The notes: generated by a model not told the origin, from the letters alone. DNA of 64,000 nt from Pseudoxanthomonas mexicana (GCF_010093385.1 NZ_PDWV01000017.1:1-64000), one strand, 5' to 3'; counted from the first letter of the stretch, positions 44,201 through 54,207 are shown. Numbers and translations are program-made.

Positions 44201-44624
44201 CGACACGCGTGCCGGCGCTGCTGGTGATGCGCACGACCGCGTCCCGGAGATAGCCGCCCGTCGCCGGATCCAGCACGCTGCCCAGCACCGTTCCACTTCC
44301 CGCGCCCGGTTCGCCGGCTCGCGAAGGCTGCAGCAGGATCACGCGACCGTCATCGGACTTGATTTCCAGACCGGTATCGCGCAACAGCGTACGCAACGTC
44401 TGCCGCGCGTCGCCTTCGCCCACCACCGCCTGCGTGTTGACGCCATCCAGCGCATCCGCGGGGGCGATGATCTGCAGCTGCGCCTGGCGCGCGAACTCCG
44501 GGATGCCGGTCACCGCCGGCTGCGTGGGGACGTTGAACTGGCGCCGTTGCGCCATCGCGTGCGGCGCGGAGGTCAGCGCGATCGCGACGGCAGTGGCCAG
44601 GAGAAGCTTGTTGCAGCGGATCAT
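41247..44624 (-). CDS. TonB-dependent receptor with STN and carboxypeptidase-like domains
   Basis: A 1125-aa outer-membrane receptor with a signal peptide (about residues 1-26, ending AMA). An STN signalling domain follows (about 35-105; QPAVTGIPEFARQAQLQII), then a carboxypeptidase-regulatory-like domain (about 110-195), plug (from about 220; FLKYMPGVDFD, RNISLRGLPAKYTGVTLNG) and a long barrel ending GIRARF. The STN domain marks it as a transducing receptor that signals through FecR to an ECF sigma factor, both encoded just upstream. The PhoD neighbour suggests an organophosphate substrate (inference). The N-terminal ATG at 44624 is chosen to open the signal peptide. Confidence 0.93.
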   Translation of the reverse strand: MIRCNKLLLATAVAIALTSAPHAMAQRRQFNVPTQPAVTGIPEFARQAQLQIIAPADALDGVNTQAVVGEGDARQTLRTLLRDTGLEIKSDDGRVILLQPSRAGEPGAGSGTVLGSVLDPATGGYLRDAVVRITSSAGTRVVHSGERGEFQLAGVPVGTVEVTVSYTGFHEERRTIELEPGERERLEFQLRSTWVEAGTSGTRTLDSLQVVGVREGDARAIMEQRAAMNITNTLSADSFGEIGDGNPGEFLKYMPGVDFDVVADDAPRNISLRGLPAKYTGVTLNGVSLPGIDANSSSSRTFSFEQSALAGVDSISINKTASADMDANAPAGTIDIRTRKAFDAKGRRVVVSLGGTTHSGLWDSRNTGWMEGGYDTKWLPSSSITYSDVFFDKRLGITAGISSITNLVEQAQITAGRNYVATATSPYPYAVTSIAASGYDREYNRRVASFNADFKATDTLILSLSANLSRGDIDPNTITPTFTNGRATAANPHEGDPSLDWTTRYPASTNTLALNHSYTYKVGYSRNFVPSFVWQNENLKVDGNLFSATSTSRYDSVKKGQVSNLLNTLSARGNYSASRSDWMHQDWQIQQIDGIDWASPDAFTLGSYAGALGASTRPSIRTTSGSSAELDYRGGALNVEFYQDIGRIPVTWKTGVKATRAGYEFGNTSDANIWTYNGPLSNAEFLRAVQSRNVWHGGESGMDIRTLSGGDVYLYSLARIHQMMQANPEQWIRSETAAQWYNAHIANVNELDERITSLYFMGTADFTERLKGQAGLRWERTREIGYDFDPLSPDQVRAAGYAVSAATGRAATVDGLKYQYLTNPRKETEGRYDDFFPSASLKYSVTDSLDIHAGYSKTIMRPEVGDLAGVWSIAYGTEDGNVLSAPNASLKPEYSDNFSLRATQYFEPVGLVAFGVFHNRIKDLIDTATLTPEEFGYDGDEPVDLVSTATNSAADITVNGYEFEFNHAMDYLPGPLSGLTLRGHFTNTNPSKKLSRVAQQVAGLGFGWKYGPIRLNLNSVWSDEKDRGPTSAVSVNNGNGAYSVVQEQPFDDYLEVNLSGSYTLIPKTRDNWLGLEVYFSANNLFDQNRHTVYSNGPVGLGAGGHHSQIYITSGRRASLGIRARF

Positions 44625-44715
44625 CGGGCAAGCACTCGCATTGTTGGCCGCAGGAATTGCGGACCTCGAATGCTTGAGACGCCGTGGCCCAGCTTCCGCC
44701 ATGCGTCATGAAAAT

Positions 44716-45723
44716 TTAATCTTCCGGAACGATGACGATCTCGCGACTGGTTTCCTGTCGGACTTCGGCACCGAACACATCCGCCACCGCGCGACTGAAC
44801 CCTGCCGGATTGTTGGCGGCGAACAGGCCGGTAATGGACGCATTTGCCAGGCGCGGATCGGAAATGACGATCCGGACATCGCTGTAGCGCGCGAAGGCCT
44901 CGGCCGCTTCGGCCAGGCGCTCCCCGTGGAAGGCGAGCTTGCCTTCGCGCCACGCCAACTCGCGATGCATCTGGTCTGCTGACAGCGACGCCACCTCGAC
45001 GCGGCCGGCGACGCTCTTCCACGATCCACGCTGGTGCGCCGCGAGCGACTTCACCGATCCGTCGGGCGCAGGCAGAGCCACTTCGCCGTCCTGCACCACG
45101 ACCTGGGCCGGCTGGCCATCCAGCTTGCGTACCACGAAGGCGGCGACGCCGGCACGCAGCTGCACTCCATCGACTTCCACCAGCAGGGGCTCGCCGCTTC
45201 CGGACGCTTCAACGAACACCTCCCCGCGCCGGATCCTCACGCGCAGGCGGCGCTCCTGTTCATACACGTCGACGCGGCTTTCGGTATTGAGGGTGAGCGT
45301 GGAACCATCGATCAGCGGTACCCGGCGCATCTCTCCCTTCGCCGTCGCGTAGGCCATCGGCATCGGCATGCTGGCGACCACCAGGACGAACAGCATGATC
45401 GACGCCGCCAGCGCAGCGACCCCGCGGCGCAGTGCCGGACCGGTGCGCCGTGGTGCGCGATCCGTGCGATGCCCGCATGGCCTGGCGGGCGCGGGCACCT
45501 CCTCCAGCGCGTGCAGGACCGACGGTTGCGCCACGCGGGCGATGACGTCCGGGCGGCGCCACAAGGCCCGCGCCCGGATGAACGCACCGCGCCTGCGCGC
45601 ATCGCCGCTCAGCCAATGCTGGAGTTCTCCCTGTTCCTGCGCGTCGAGCGGTCCGCGATCCATCCGCGCAACCCATTGCGCAGCCTTCCGCTCAATCGCC
45701 TGACTGGTTTCGCGACCGTCCAT
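44716..45723 (-). CDS. FecR-family anti-sigma factor/signal transducer
   Basis: A 335-aa FecR protein. It has a DUF4880 N-terminus (AIERKAAQWVARMDRG, LQHWLSGDARRRGAF), a single transmembrane helix (about residues 105-125), a periplasmic FecR domain (STLTLNTESRVDVYEQE, RIRRGEVFVEA, VVQDGEVAL) and a C-terminal STN-like segment (WREGKLAFHGERLAEA). It would hold the ECF sigma factor inactive until the TonB receptor is occupied. It overlaps the sigma gene by 32 nt and precedes the receptor. Confidence 0.93.
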   Translation of the reverse strand: MDGRETSQAIERKAAQWVARMDRGPLDAQEQGELQHWLSGDARRRGAFIRARALWRRPDVIARVAQPSVLHALEEVPAPARPCGHRTDRAPRRTGPALRRGVAALAASIMLFVLVVASMPMPMAYATAKGEMRRVPLIDGSTLTLNTESRVDVYEQERRLRVRIRRGEVFVEASGSGEPLLVEVDGVQLRAGVAAFVVRKLDGQPAQVVVQDGEVALPAPDGSVKSLAAHQRGSWKSVAGRVEVASLSADQMHRELAWREGKLAFHGERLAEAAEAFARYSDVRIVISDPRLANASITGLFAANNPAGFSRAVADVFGAEVRQETSREIVIVPED

Positions 45724-46321
45724 AGACCCTCCTGGTATCCCGACCACTCCCCTTGGAGACGTCAGACACCCCGTTTCCGCCATCGGCCAGCCGTTCGCCC
45801 AGCCATCGGATGCCACGCGCGATGTGTTTCTCGACGGTGTTCTCGGAAATCCCCATGCGTCGGGCGATCTCCCGCTGGGGCAGCGCATGGATGCGGCGGA
45901 GGACGAAGGCCTGGCGCGCCTGTTCGGGCATGCCCGCGATCAGGTCGGCCAGGTGGCGGAGATCGTCCCGGCCCATGGCATCGCGTTCCGGCGTAGCCGC
46001 CTTGTCGGCCAGCTCGACGCTGCCCAGCTCCTCGATCGCCAGGATCGGTACGATCCGCGCGCGGCGGATGTTGCGCAACATCAGCGAGTGCGCGACCTGG
46101 AACAGATACGCGCGGGGATTGAGGATGTCGTCCAGCCGCTCGCGCTCCAGGAGCAGCGCATAGCTCTCCTGGATGATGTCCAGTGCATCCGGATCCTGGA
46201 CCCGGAGCCGTGTCAGCCAGCGCCGCAGGGACACTTCGTGGGGCAGGATGTTGACCGCGAACCAGTGCTCGCGCCCGGCATCGTCGGGCACGGCCTCTTC
46301 GACCGGATATTGGAGCGACAC
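45692..46321 (-). CDS. ECF sigma factor (FecI-like)
   Basis: A 209-aa sigma-70 family ECF factor. Region 2 (DALDIIQESYALLLERE, LFQVAHSLMLRNIRR) and region 4 (MPEQARQAFVLRRIHALPQ, REIARRMGISENTVEKHI) are intact. It is the FecI type expected upstream of FecR and a transducing TonB receptor and should direct transcription of the receptor, possibly PhoD too. A long arginine-rich tail follows region 4, within the overlap with fecR. Confidence 0.92.
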   Translation of the reverse strand: MSLQYPVEEAVPDDAGREHWFAVNILPHEVSLRRWLTRLRVQDPDALDIIQESYALLLERERLDDILNPRAYLFQVAHSLMLRNIRRARIVPILAIEELGSVELADKAATPERDAMGRDDLRHLADLIAGMPEQARQAFVLRRIHALPQREIARRMGISENTVEKHIARGIRWLGERLADGGNGVSDVSKGSGRDTRRVYGRSRNQSGD

Positions 46322-46464
46322 GACGGATCCCCGAACGTGCCCAGGGGGAGGACAGGCACGACCGCCCCATTCTGGGCAGCGGGGATGACGCGGATATTAC
46401 GGTGCGCCGCATCGGGAAGACGGCTCGCCGTGACTGGCCGTCTTCGATCACGGCAGACGATGGC

Positions 46465-48132
<1,668 letters not shown>

Positions 48133-48239
48133 GGCGGGTTCCAGATGCAGGTATGCGGCCATTATCGGCGGGAGGCCCCCCCCTGCGCGAGCCGCAGCGA
48201 TGCTGCAGGGCGCGAAGGCATGCGTGGCAGAATCGGGTC

Positions 48240-48974
48240 ATGAATCCTGTCCGCCGCGCTTTTCCGGCCCTGCTGGCGGCCAGCCTGCTGTTTGCCGTGC
48301 CTGTGCAGGGCGCCCCACCCGACCGCGTCCTGGTGTTCACCAGGACCGAGGGTTTCCGCCATGACGCCATCCCGGCCGCCGTGGAAGCGCTACGGCGGCT
48401 GGCGGCGGACGAGGGCATGGCGCTGGACCACACCGAGGATGCGCAGGCGTTCCGTCCGGCCAACCTGGCGCGCTATCGCGTGATCGTGTTCGCGAGCACC
48501 ACGGGCGACGTGCTGGATGAAGCACAGCAGGCGGCGATGGAAGGCTTCGTGCGTCAGGGGGGCGGCTTCCTCGGCGTGCATGCGGCCGCGGACACGGAGT
48601 ACGACTGGCCCTGGTACGGTCGGCTGGTGGGCGCGTACTTCAAAAGCCATCCACAGGGCCTGCAGTCCACCCATGTGCAGCCCGAACGCCATGGCAAACC
48701 GATCGGCACGCCATGGCCGATCACGGATGAGCTGTACAACTACCGCACCCATCCGCGTGGACGGGTGCGGGGGATCGCCACGGTGGACGAGCGGCAATAC
48801 GAGGGCGGCCCGATGGGCGCGGACCATCCCATCGCGTGGTGCCATGCCTTCGATGGCGGTCGTGGCTGGTACAGCGGACTCGGGCACGATGCGGCGGTCT
48901 ATGCCGACCGCCACTTCATCGCCCAACTACGTGGCGGCCTGCGCTACGTCGCGGGACGTTCGGACGACTGTTGA
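48240..48974 (+). CDS. ThuA domain protein (trehalose utilisation-like)
   Basis: A 244-aa secreted protein with a signal peptide (about residues 1-24, ending VQG). A ThuA/GATase1-like domain follows: VLVFTRTEGFRHDAIPAAVE, VIVFASTTGDVLDE, FVRQGGGFLGVHAAADTEY and GADHPIAWCHAFDGGRGWY. ThuA-like proteins often act on sugars in the periplasm, but the reaction is not well defined. It is divergent from hutU and its start is 108 nt from that gene's. Confidence 0.9.
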   Translation: MNPVRRAFPALLAASLLFAVPVQGAPPDRVLVFTRTEGFRHDAIPAAVEALRRLAADEGMALDHTEDAQAFRPANLARYRVIVFASTTGDVLDEAQQAAMEGFVRQGGGFLGVHAAADTEYDWPWYGRLVGAYFKSHPQGLQSTHVQPERHGKPIGTPWPITDELYNYRTHPRGRVRGIATVDERQYEGGPMGADHPIAWCHAFDGGRGWYSGLGHDAAVYADRHFIAQLRGGLRYVAGRSDDC

Positions 48975-49016
48975 CGCCTTCGCTCTCCACACTCACGTAA
49001 AGAGCGAAAACCAACC

Positions 49017-49367
49017 TTACCGAATCGAGGGGTCCAGGGTACGCAAGGCCTCGGCCAGACTCGGCTGGCCCGTGCGGTCCAGATCGTCCTTCGAGTAGGA
49101 ACGCCCGGGTTGGCCGTTGCACGCGGTCTTGGCATCGCGCTGGCGGATGCGGCTGCCGGTCTGCCGGATGCAGTTGAGGTCGGACAGGCGCGGCGTGTCC
49201 TCGTTCTTCACCGGCATGGCGGCCGACGTGGCGGCATCCAGCGGCGGGTCGACAACCGGCGCAGGCGTGGGCGCGGGTGACGGCTCCGGCGTCGATGCGG
49301 GGGACTGGGCCTGCGCGGTGGTCGCCATCAGGCAGGCAACGAGGGCCAGGAGGGGGAGATGCTTCAT
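49017..49367 (-). CDS. small secreted protein
   Basis: A 116-aa protein with a signal peptide (about residues 1-20, ending AQAQ), a Pro/Ala-rich linker (about 24-45) and a short C-terminal part with two cysteines (LNCIRQTGSRI, TACNGQPGRSY), probably disulfide-bonded. I do not recognise a named family. AGGAGCTCC-type purines lie near the start. It is 87 nt downstream of the DUF4440-like gene, same strand. Confidence 0.7.
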   Translation of the reverse strand: MKHLPLLALVACLMATTAQAQSPASTPEPSPAPTPAPVVDPPLDAATSAAMPVKNEDTPRLSDLNCIRQTGSRIRQRDAKTACNGQPGRSYSKDDLDRTGQPSLAEALRTLDPSIR

Positions 49368-49454
49368 GAGGGAGCTCCGGAGGAACGTGGTCTACACGGT
49401 ACGCCCCGGCGCGCGCCCGCGTCGCACGCTTCCATCCTGCGGTTCAGGTGCTCC

Positions 49455-49976
49455 TCATGCCGCGGGACACTGTTCCCGGCGCCCCTCGTGGAAGCGCTGG
49501 ATGGCCGCGGCATCGGCTTTCTGTGGCGAGACGCCGTCGTCGAACAGGACGCGCCACACGCCATCGTCGCCGCGATGCCAGACCGAGCCGAAGCGGCCGA
49601 TGCGGCTTTCCCCGGTCTTGGGATCCTCGTATAACGCCGGCCCGCTGGAGTACGCCGTGCGGCCGTCGCCTCCCAGGGTCACCACGGCGGGGTACCAGCT
49701 GAGCTTCAGCGACGTACCCTGGATCAGGGGCGTCCACTCGCGGGTGATGGCGTCGCGCCCGCGCGTGGGTGTCCTGCTGACGCCGAAGGCCGCCTCGGGA
49801 TGCAGATGCTGGGCGAAGGCGGCAGCGTCGTGGTCGGCGACGGAGCGGGCGAAGCTGAGCTCGCGCTGCCAGACCTGGCACTCGGCCTGCGGGACAGTCG
49901 CCGGCGCTGCGGCCAGTGCGTGGCCCGCCAGCAGGCCCAGGACCAGCGTGGACGAAAGTCGGAGGCGCGTTGTCAT
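49455..49976 (-). CDS. secreted DUF4440/SnoaL-like (NTF2 fold) protein
   Basis: A 173-aa protein with a signal peptide (about residues 1-23) and an NTF2-like cone fold of the DUF4440 kind: ELSFARSVADHDAAAFAQHLHPEAAF, RGRDAITREWTPLI and GRFGSVWHRGDDGVWRVLFDDG. Such proteins are small-molecule binding or unassigned. ATG 49976 opens the signal peptide. The role is unknown. Confidence 0.82.
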   Translation of the reverse strand: MTTRLRLSSTLVLGLLAGHALAAAPATVPQAECQVWQRELSFARSVADHDAAAFAQHLHPEAAFGVSRTPTRGRDAITREWTPLIQGTSLKLSWYPAVVTLGGDGRTAYSSGPALYEDPKTGESRIGRFGSVWHRGDDGVWRVLFDDGVSPQKADAAAIQRFHEGRREQCPAA

Positions 49977-50032
49977 GCGGAATGTCCCGGAGTCTGCCAA
50001 GCTGTCCCCGTTCTAGAGTGATTACGTAGCCT

Positions 50033-51298
50033 ATGCACCTGCCAATCGTCAGGGGGGCGTGGCTGGCCATGCTGGTGTTGCTGGCCGCCTGCAGCTCTCC
50101 CGCCCGACGCGCCGATCCGGCACCTGCCGCCGCTTCAGCTTCGCCGCCCACCCTGCTGCTGGTCTCCATCGATGGCCTGCGCGCCGACATCCCCGGCAGC
50201 GGCCGCATGCTCACGCTCGATGCGCTGTTCGCCCAGGGTGCGCGGGCGGCGTGGGTCAATCCGTCGTACCCCACGCTGACCTTCCCCAACCACTACACGC
50301 TGGTGACGGGATTGCGCCCGGATCGGCACGGCATCGTGCACAACGACCTCGAGGACTCGATGCTGGGCCGATTCGAGTCCAAGAAGGCGTCGGGGCGGGA
50401 CGGCAGGTTCTGGGGCGGCGAACCCATCTGGGTGGCCGCGCGCCGTGCGGGATTGAAGACGGCAACGATGTTCTGGCCCGGTTCGGAAGCGGAGATCGCG
50501 GGTACGCGCCCGGACCATTGGCGGCCGTTCGACGGCAAGCTGACGCCCGACCAGCGCGTGGCCGAAGTGCTGGCGTGGCTGGATCTTCCGGCGGGCGAAC
50601 GCCCGCGGTTCATCACCCTGTACATGGAACAGTACGACGTCGCCGCGCATGCGGCGGGAACCTTCTCGCCCCAGGCCATGGAGGCCATGGAGACCATCGA
50701 CGCCGCGCTGGCGAAGCTGCTGGCCGGACTGGATGCACGCGGTCTTCGCGCCGACACCAACCTGATCGTGCTGTCCGACCATGGCATGGCGGACGTACGC
50801 ACCTCGGACACGGCCTATCTTGACGATGTGGTGCCGGAATCGCTCTACGCGTGGACATCTTTGGGCCCTGTCGCCCACATCACGCCGCACCCGGGTCAGG
50901 CGGCCGAAGTGCGCCGCCGGCTGCTCGGGCGCCATGATCATTACGCCTGCTGGGACAAGGCCTCCCTACCGCCCGCCTGGCACTACGGCCGCAACCCCCG
51001 CATCGCATCCATCGTCTGCCAGGTGGATACGGGCTGGCGCCTGCAACTGCGCCGTCACCCGCTGCCGCATCAACCCCTGAAGGGCGAACACGGCTTCGCG
51101 CCCGAAGACCCGCAGATGCGCGCCTTCTTCGTGGCCTCTGGGCCCGACTTCGTTCCGAGCGCGACCTTGCCCGCCTTCGACAACGTCGACGTCTATCCGC
51201 TGCTGGCCCACCTGCTGCGCATCCACGCAGTGCCGAACGACGGAACGCTGCAGACGTTCACCCCGGCGCTGAAACCGCGGGCGACACCGGCGCATTAA
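50033..51298 (+). CDS. ectonucleotide pyrophosphatase/phosphodiesterase-like lipoprotein
   Basis: A 421-aa lipoprotein (lipobox LLAAC, Cys near residue 20) of the alkaline-phosphatase superfamily, nucleotide pyrophosphatase type. It has the first metal site LLVSIDGLRADI and the nucleophile Thr in YPTLTFPNHYTLVTG (about residues 78-92). YMEQYDVAAHAAG (in place of the usual PDxxGHxxG), LSDHGMAD and GEHGF supply further metal ligands. It should hydrolyse phosphodiesters or nucleotides in the periplasm. Confidence 0.9.
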   Translation: MHLPIVRGAWLAMLVLLAACSSPARRADPAPAAASASPPTLLLVSIDGLRADIPGSGRMLTLDALFAQGARAAWVNPSYPTLTFPNHYTLVTGLRPDRHGIVHNDLEDSMLGRFESKKASGRDGRFWGGEPIWVAARRAGLKTATMFWPGSEAEIAGTRPDHWRPFDGKLTPDQRVAEVLAWLDLPAGERPRFITLYMEQYDVAAHAAGTFSPQAMEAMETIDAALAKLLAGLDARGLRADTNLIVLSDHGMADVRTSDTAYLDDVVPESLYAWTSLGPVAHITPHPGQAAEVRRRLLGRHDHYACWDKASLPPAWHYGRNPRIASIVCQVDTGWRLQLRRHPLPHQPLKGEHGFAPEDPQMRAFFVASGPDFVPSATLPAFDNVDVYPLLAHLLRIHAVPNDGTLQTFTPALKPRATPAH

Positions 51299-51347
51299 TG
51301 TCCGGAAACGGTGAGTCGACGCGTGGATGCGGTGCTAGCCTGCCTCC

Positions 51348-52847
51348 ATGGTCCCGTCCGATGCCACCTCCCTGCCCGATCGCCACGTCTGCGAACAGGC
51401 GCGGCTGAGCCGCGACGCGCGCTTCGACGGCCTGTTCTTCACCGCCGTCACCAGCACGCGGATCTACTGCCGGCCGGTGTGCCCGGCACCGGCACCGAAA
51501 CCGCAGAACATCGTCTACTACCGGAACGCGGCGGCCGCAGAAGCCGCGGGCTTCCGGCCCTGCCTGCGCTGCCGTCCCGAACTGGCACCGGGCGATGGCA
51601 CGTGGCGGCGTGGCGATGAGGTCGTGGCGCGCGCGTTGAAGCTGATCGACCAGGGCGCATTGACCGAGGCGCCATTGTCGGACCTTGCGCAGCGCGTGGG
51701 CCTGGGCGAACGGCACCTGCGTCGGCTGTTCACCGATCGCCTCGGTGCCACACCGGTCGACGTGCACGGCACGCGTCGCCTGCTGTTCGCCAAGCAGCTG
51801 CTGACCGAGACCACCTTGCCGATCACGCAGGTGGCGCTGGCGGCGGGCTTCGGCAGCCTGACCCGCTTCAACACCGCCTTCCGCGAGGAATACCGGATGG
51901 CGCCGCGCGATCTGCGCAAGCGCGAACTGCCGGTCGCCCGCGATGCGATGACGCTGCGGCTCGGTTACCGACCACCGTACGATTTCGGCGCCATGCTCGA
52001 TTTCCTGCGCGGGCGCGCACTGCCGGGCGTCGAAGTCGTCGACGACGTCAGCTATCGGCGCGTGATCGGCACGCCCGATACGCCAGGCTGGTTGCGGGTC
52101 AGCGCCTGGGGCGGGGAGACGCATGCGCTGAAGCTGGAGCTGCAGGGCGGTGCGGCGGCGGACCTGCTGCAGATCGTCAACCGCCTGCGGCGCATGTTCG
52201 ACCTGGATGCCGATCCGCAGGCGATTGCCGCGGCGCTGGGCCATGACGACCGCCTGCGCCCGTTGCTGGAGGCGCGGCCGGGGCTGCGCCTGCCCAGCGG
52301 CTGGGACGGTTTCGAGATCGCGGTGCGTGCGGTGATCGGCCAGCAGGTCAGCGTGGCCGCCGCGCGCACGCTGACGGCGCGCCTGGCGCAACGGCATGGA
52401 ACACCGCTGGCGATCCCGTTCGATGGGCTGACGCACCTGTTCCCGACGCCGGAGGCGCTGGTCGATGCCGACCTGACCGAGATCGGCCTGACCCGTGCGC
52501 GGGCCGACACGATCCGCGGGATGTCGCGGGCACTGCTCGATGGCCGCGTCGATTTCCGGCCGGAGCGCACGCTGGAGGAATTCACCGCGCGCTGGGTCGC
52601 CCTGCCCGGCATCGGTCCATGGACGGCGCACTACATGGCGCTGCGCGCGCTCGGCCATCCGGATGCATTCCCCGCCGACGACCTGGTGCTGCAGAAGGCC
52701 GTGCCGACCGATGGCACGCGGATGACGGCGAAGGCGCTGACCGCGCGCGCGGAGTCTTGGCGGCCATGGCGCGCCTATGCGGTGATCCACGTGTGGAAGG
52801 CCAGTATGCCGGCGCAGAAGGCAATGCCTTCTGTAGGAGCGACGTGA
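51348..52847 (+). CDS. Ada-like/AlkA fusion: DNA-3-methyladenine glycosylase
   Basis: A 499-aa fusion. An Ada-type zinc domain (about residues 1-80; RIYCRPVCPA and CLRCRPE supply the four cysteines) is followed by an AraC helix-turn-helix domain (about 90-185; LAQRVGLGERHLRRLF, VALAAGFGSLTRFN), AlkA N-terminal domain (about 200-275) and an HhH-GPD glycosylase domain (about 310-485; VIGQQVSVAAARTL, LPGIGPWTAHYMALRALG). It both senses and repairs alkylated DNA, and the Ogt gene follows. The final residues SVGAT and the stop codon come from a REP repeat, so the ancestral C-terminus has been altered. Confidence 0.93.
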   Translation: MVPSDATSLPDRHVCEQARLSRDARFDGLFFTAVTSTRIYCRPVCPAPAPKPQNIVYYRNAAAAEAAGFRPCLRCRPELAPGDGTWRRGDEVVARALKLIDQGALTEAPLSDLAQRVGLGERHLRRLFTDRLGATPVDVHGTRRLLFAKQLLTETTLPITQVALAAGFGSLTRFNTAFREEYRMAPRDLRKRELPVARDAMTLRLGYRPPYDFGAMLDFLRGRALPGVEVVDDVSYRRVIGTPDTPGWLRVSAWGGETHALKLELQGGAAADLLQIVNRLRRMFDLDADPQAIAAALGHDDRLRPLLEARPGLRLPSGWDGFEIAVRAVIGQQVSVAAARTLTARLAQRHGTPLAIPFDGLTHLFPTPEALVDADLTEIGLTRARADTIRGMSRALLDGRVDFRPERTLEEFTARWVALPGIGPWTAHYMALRALGHPDAFPADDLVLQKAVPTDGTRMTAKALTARAESWRPWRAYAVIHVWKASMPAQKAMPSVGAT

Positions 52848-52917
52848 GTCGCGACCGCAAGAATGAAATGCTGTTGCGACCCGAAGTATCCCGGTCGCGA
52901 CTAACGTCGCTCCTACA
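52832..52917. repeat. inverted pair of GTAG-type REP elements (SMAG-like)
   Basis: Two 26-nt arms, 52832-52857 and 52892-52917, are inverted copies (TGTAGGAGCGACGT at the left edge, ACGTCGCTCCTACA at the right, with a base difference). Each arm holds its own GCGAC/GTCGC dyad. The style matches GTAG-REPs of Stenotrophomonas and relatives, mobilised by RAYT transposases elsewhere in such genomes. The left arm overlaps the 3' end of the AlkA fusion gene. Confidence 0.85.
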
Positions 52918-52929
52918 TCGAACGCTCGT

Positions 52930-53439
52930 ATGCTGCCCACCATGATCCTCTACCGCGAACTCGACAGCCCCGTCGGCACGCTCACCGTCGCCGCAACGGA
53001 CGCGGGTCTGCATGCCATCGAATTCCCGCGCAACCGGCACCCGGCAGACCGTGAGGGATGGATGCCCGGCGATCACCGCCTGCTGGATCTGGCGGCACGC
53101 CAGCTGGACGACTACTTCGCCGCGAAGCGGTGCGTGTTCGACCTGCCGCTGGCGCCGCGCGGCACCGAGTTCCAGCGCGCCGTATGGATGGCACTCGCCG
53201 GGATCGGCTACGGCGAAACGATCAGCTATGCGCAGTTGGCGCAGCGGGTGGGCAAACCCACCGCGATGCGCGCCGTGGGCGCGGCGAACGGGCGCAACCC
53301 GTTGCCCATCGTGTTGCCCTGCCACCGCGTGATCGGCGCGGACGGCGCATTGACGGGATTCGGCGGCGGCCTGCCGACCAAGCAGTTCCTGCTGGAGCTG
53401 GAGGGCGCCCTGCCGAAGTCCCGCGACCTGTTCGGCTGA
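52930..53439 (+). CDS. ogt: methylated-DNA--[protein]-cysteine S-methyltransferase
   Basis: A 169-aa (or 165 aa from ATG 52942) O6-alkylguanine-DNA alkyltransferase. The active-site LPCHRVIG is at about residues 128-135, preceded by GETISYAQLAQRVGKP and the DNA-binding RAVGAANGRNPLPI. The N-terminal domain is complete. It transfers alkyl groups from guanine to its cysteine in a suicide reaction. It follows the Ada-AlkA fusion, separated by the REP pair, and forms an alkylation-repair unit with it. Confidence 0.95.
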   Translation: MLPTMILYRELDSPVGTLTVAATDAGLHAIEFPRNRHPADREGWMPGDHRLLDLAARQLDDYFAAKRCVFDLPLAPRGTEFQRAVWMALAGIGYGETISYAQLAQRVGKPTAMRAVGAANGRNPLPIVLPCHRVIGADGALTGFGGGLPTKQFLLELEGALPKSRDLFG

Positions 53440-53445
53440 GCGCGG

Positions 53446-54207
53446 TCACATCCCGCGGAAGCGCTGCTGGAACGCGCCGCTGACCGGCAGCACGTCGTTG
53501 CGTCCCTTCACGCTCAGCTGGTGGCGGCCCAGTTCGTCCTTGCGCACGCGGTCGATCGCCTGCACGCGCACCAGCACCCCGCGGTGCACCTGCCAGAACA
53601 CGTCCGGATCCAGGCCGCCGAGCAGTTCCTTCAGCGACATGCGGATGATGGCTTCGTCATCGGCGGTCACCACGCGCACGTACTTGTCCTGCGCCTGGAA
53701 GAACAGCACCTCGTCGATGGCGATCATGCGCACGCTGTCGCCGACACTGGCGGTGATCCAGCGGATCAGGCGGTCGCCCTGCGGCCGCAGGCGCGCTTCC
53801 AGGTCGTCGATCAGCGAACGCATGTCCGGCGCGCGCGCCTCGGCCAGACGCGCCCGCATGCGCTCCACCGCCTGCGCCAGCCGCGCGTCCTGCCCCGGCT
53901 TCAGCAGGTAGTCCGCCGCCCCCGCCTCGAAGGCGCGGATCGCGTAGTCCTCGTAAGCGGTGGTGAACACGACCAGGCCGCCTTGGGCGACTACCTGCCG
54001 GGCGACGTCCAGTCCACTGACGCCCGGCATGCGGATGTCGAGGAAGGCGACGCGCGGGCGATGTTGCGCGACGGCGTCCAGCGCCGAGAGCCCGTCCTCG
54101 CAGACCGCCACGACCTCCAGCTCCGGCCAAGCCGCGCGCAACTGCTGCTGCAGCGCGCGTCGCTGCGGCGCTTCGTCCTCGGCGATCAGGGCGGTGACGG
54201 TGTTCAC
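53446..54207 (-). CDS. LytTR-family response regulator
   Basis: A 253-aa response regulator. The receiver domain (about residues 1-120; ALIAEDEAPQRR, AFLDIRMPGVSG with the phosphorylated Asp, FTTAYEDYAI, YLLKPG) is followed by a LytTR DNA-binding domain (about 150-250; IDEVLFFQAQDKYVRVVT, FWQVHRGVLV). The start at GTG 54207 overlaps the TGA of the sensor kinase gene (GTGA), showing coupled translation. Its targets are unknown; the AlgR/LytR type often controls envelope functions. Confidence 0.93.
   Translation of the reverse strand: MNTVTALIAEDEAPQRRALQQQLRAAWPELEVVAVCEDGLSALDAVAQHRPRVAFLDIRMPGVSGLDVARQVVAQGGLVVFTTAYEDYAIRAFEAGAADYLLKPGQDARLAQAVERMRARLAEARAPDMRSLIDDLEARLRPQGDRLIRWITASVGDSVRMIAIDEVLFFQAQDKYVRVVTADDEAIIRMSLKELLGGLDPDVFWQVHRGVLVRVQAIDRVRKDELGRHQLSVKGRNDVLPVSGAFQQRFRGM

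Noticed and set aside
40392-44711. 1439-codon plus-strand open frame
   Set aside because: It is antisense to the TonB receptor and PhoD, has shadow-like composition rich in Arg/His/Val/Gln, and no domain. The minus-strand genes are full families.
48979-49008. TTCGCTCT/AGAGCGAA inverted repeat between convergent genes
   Set aside because: Only 8 bp with a 14-nt loop and no T run; too weak to call as a terminator.
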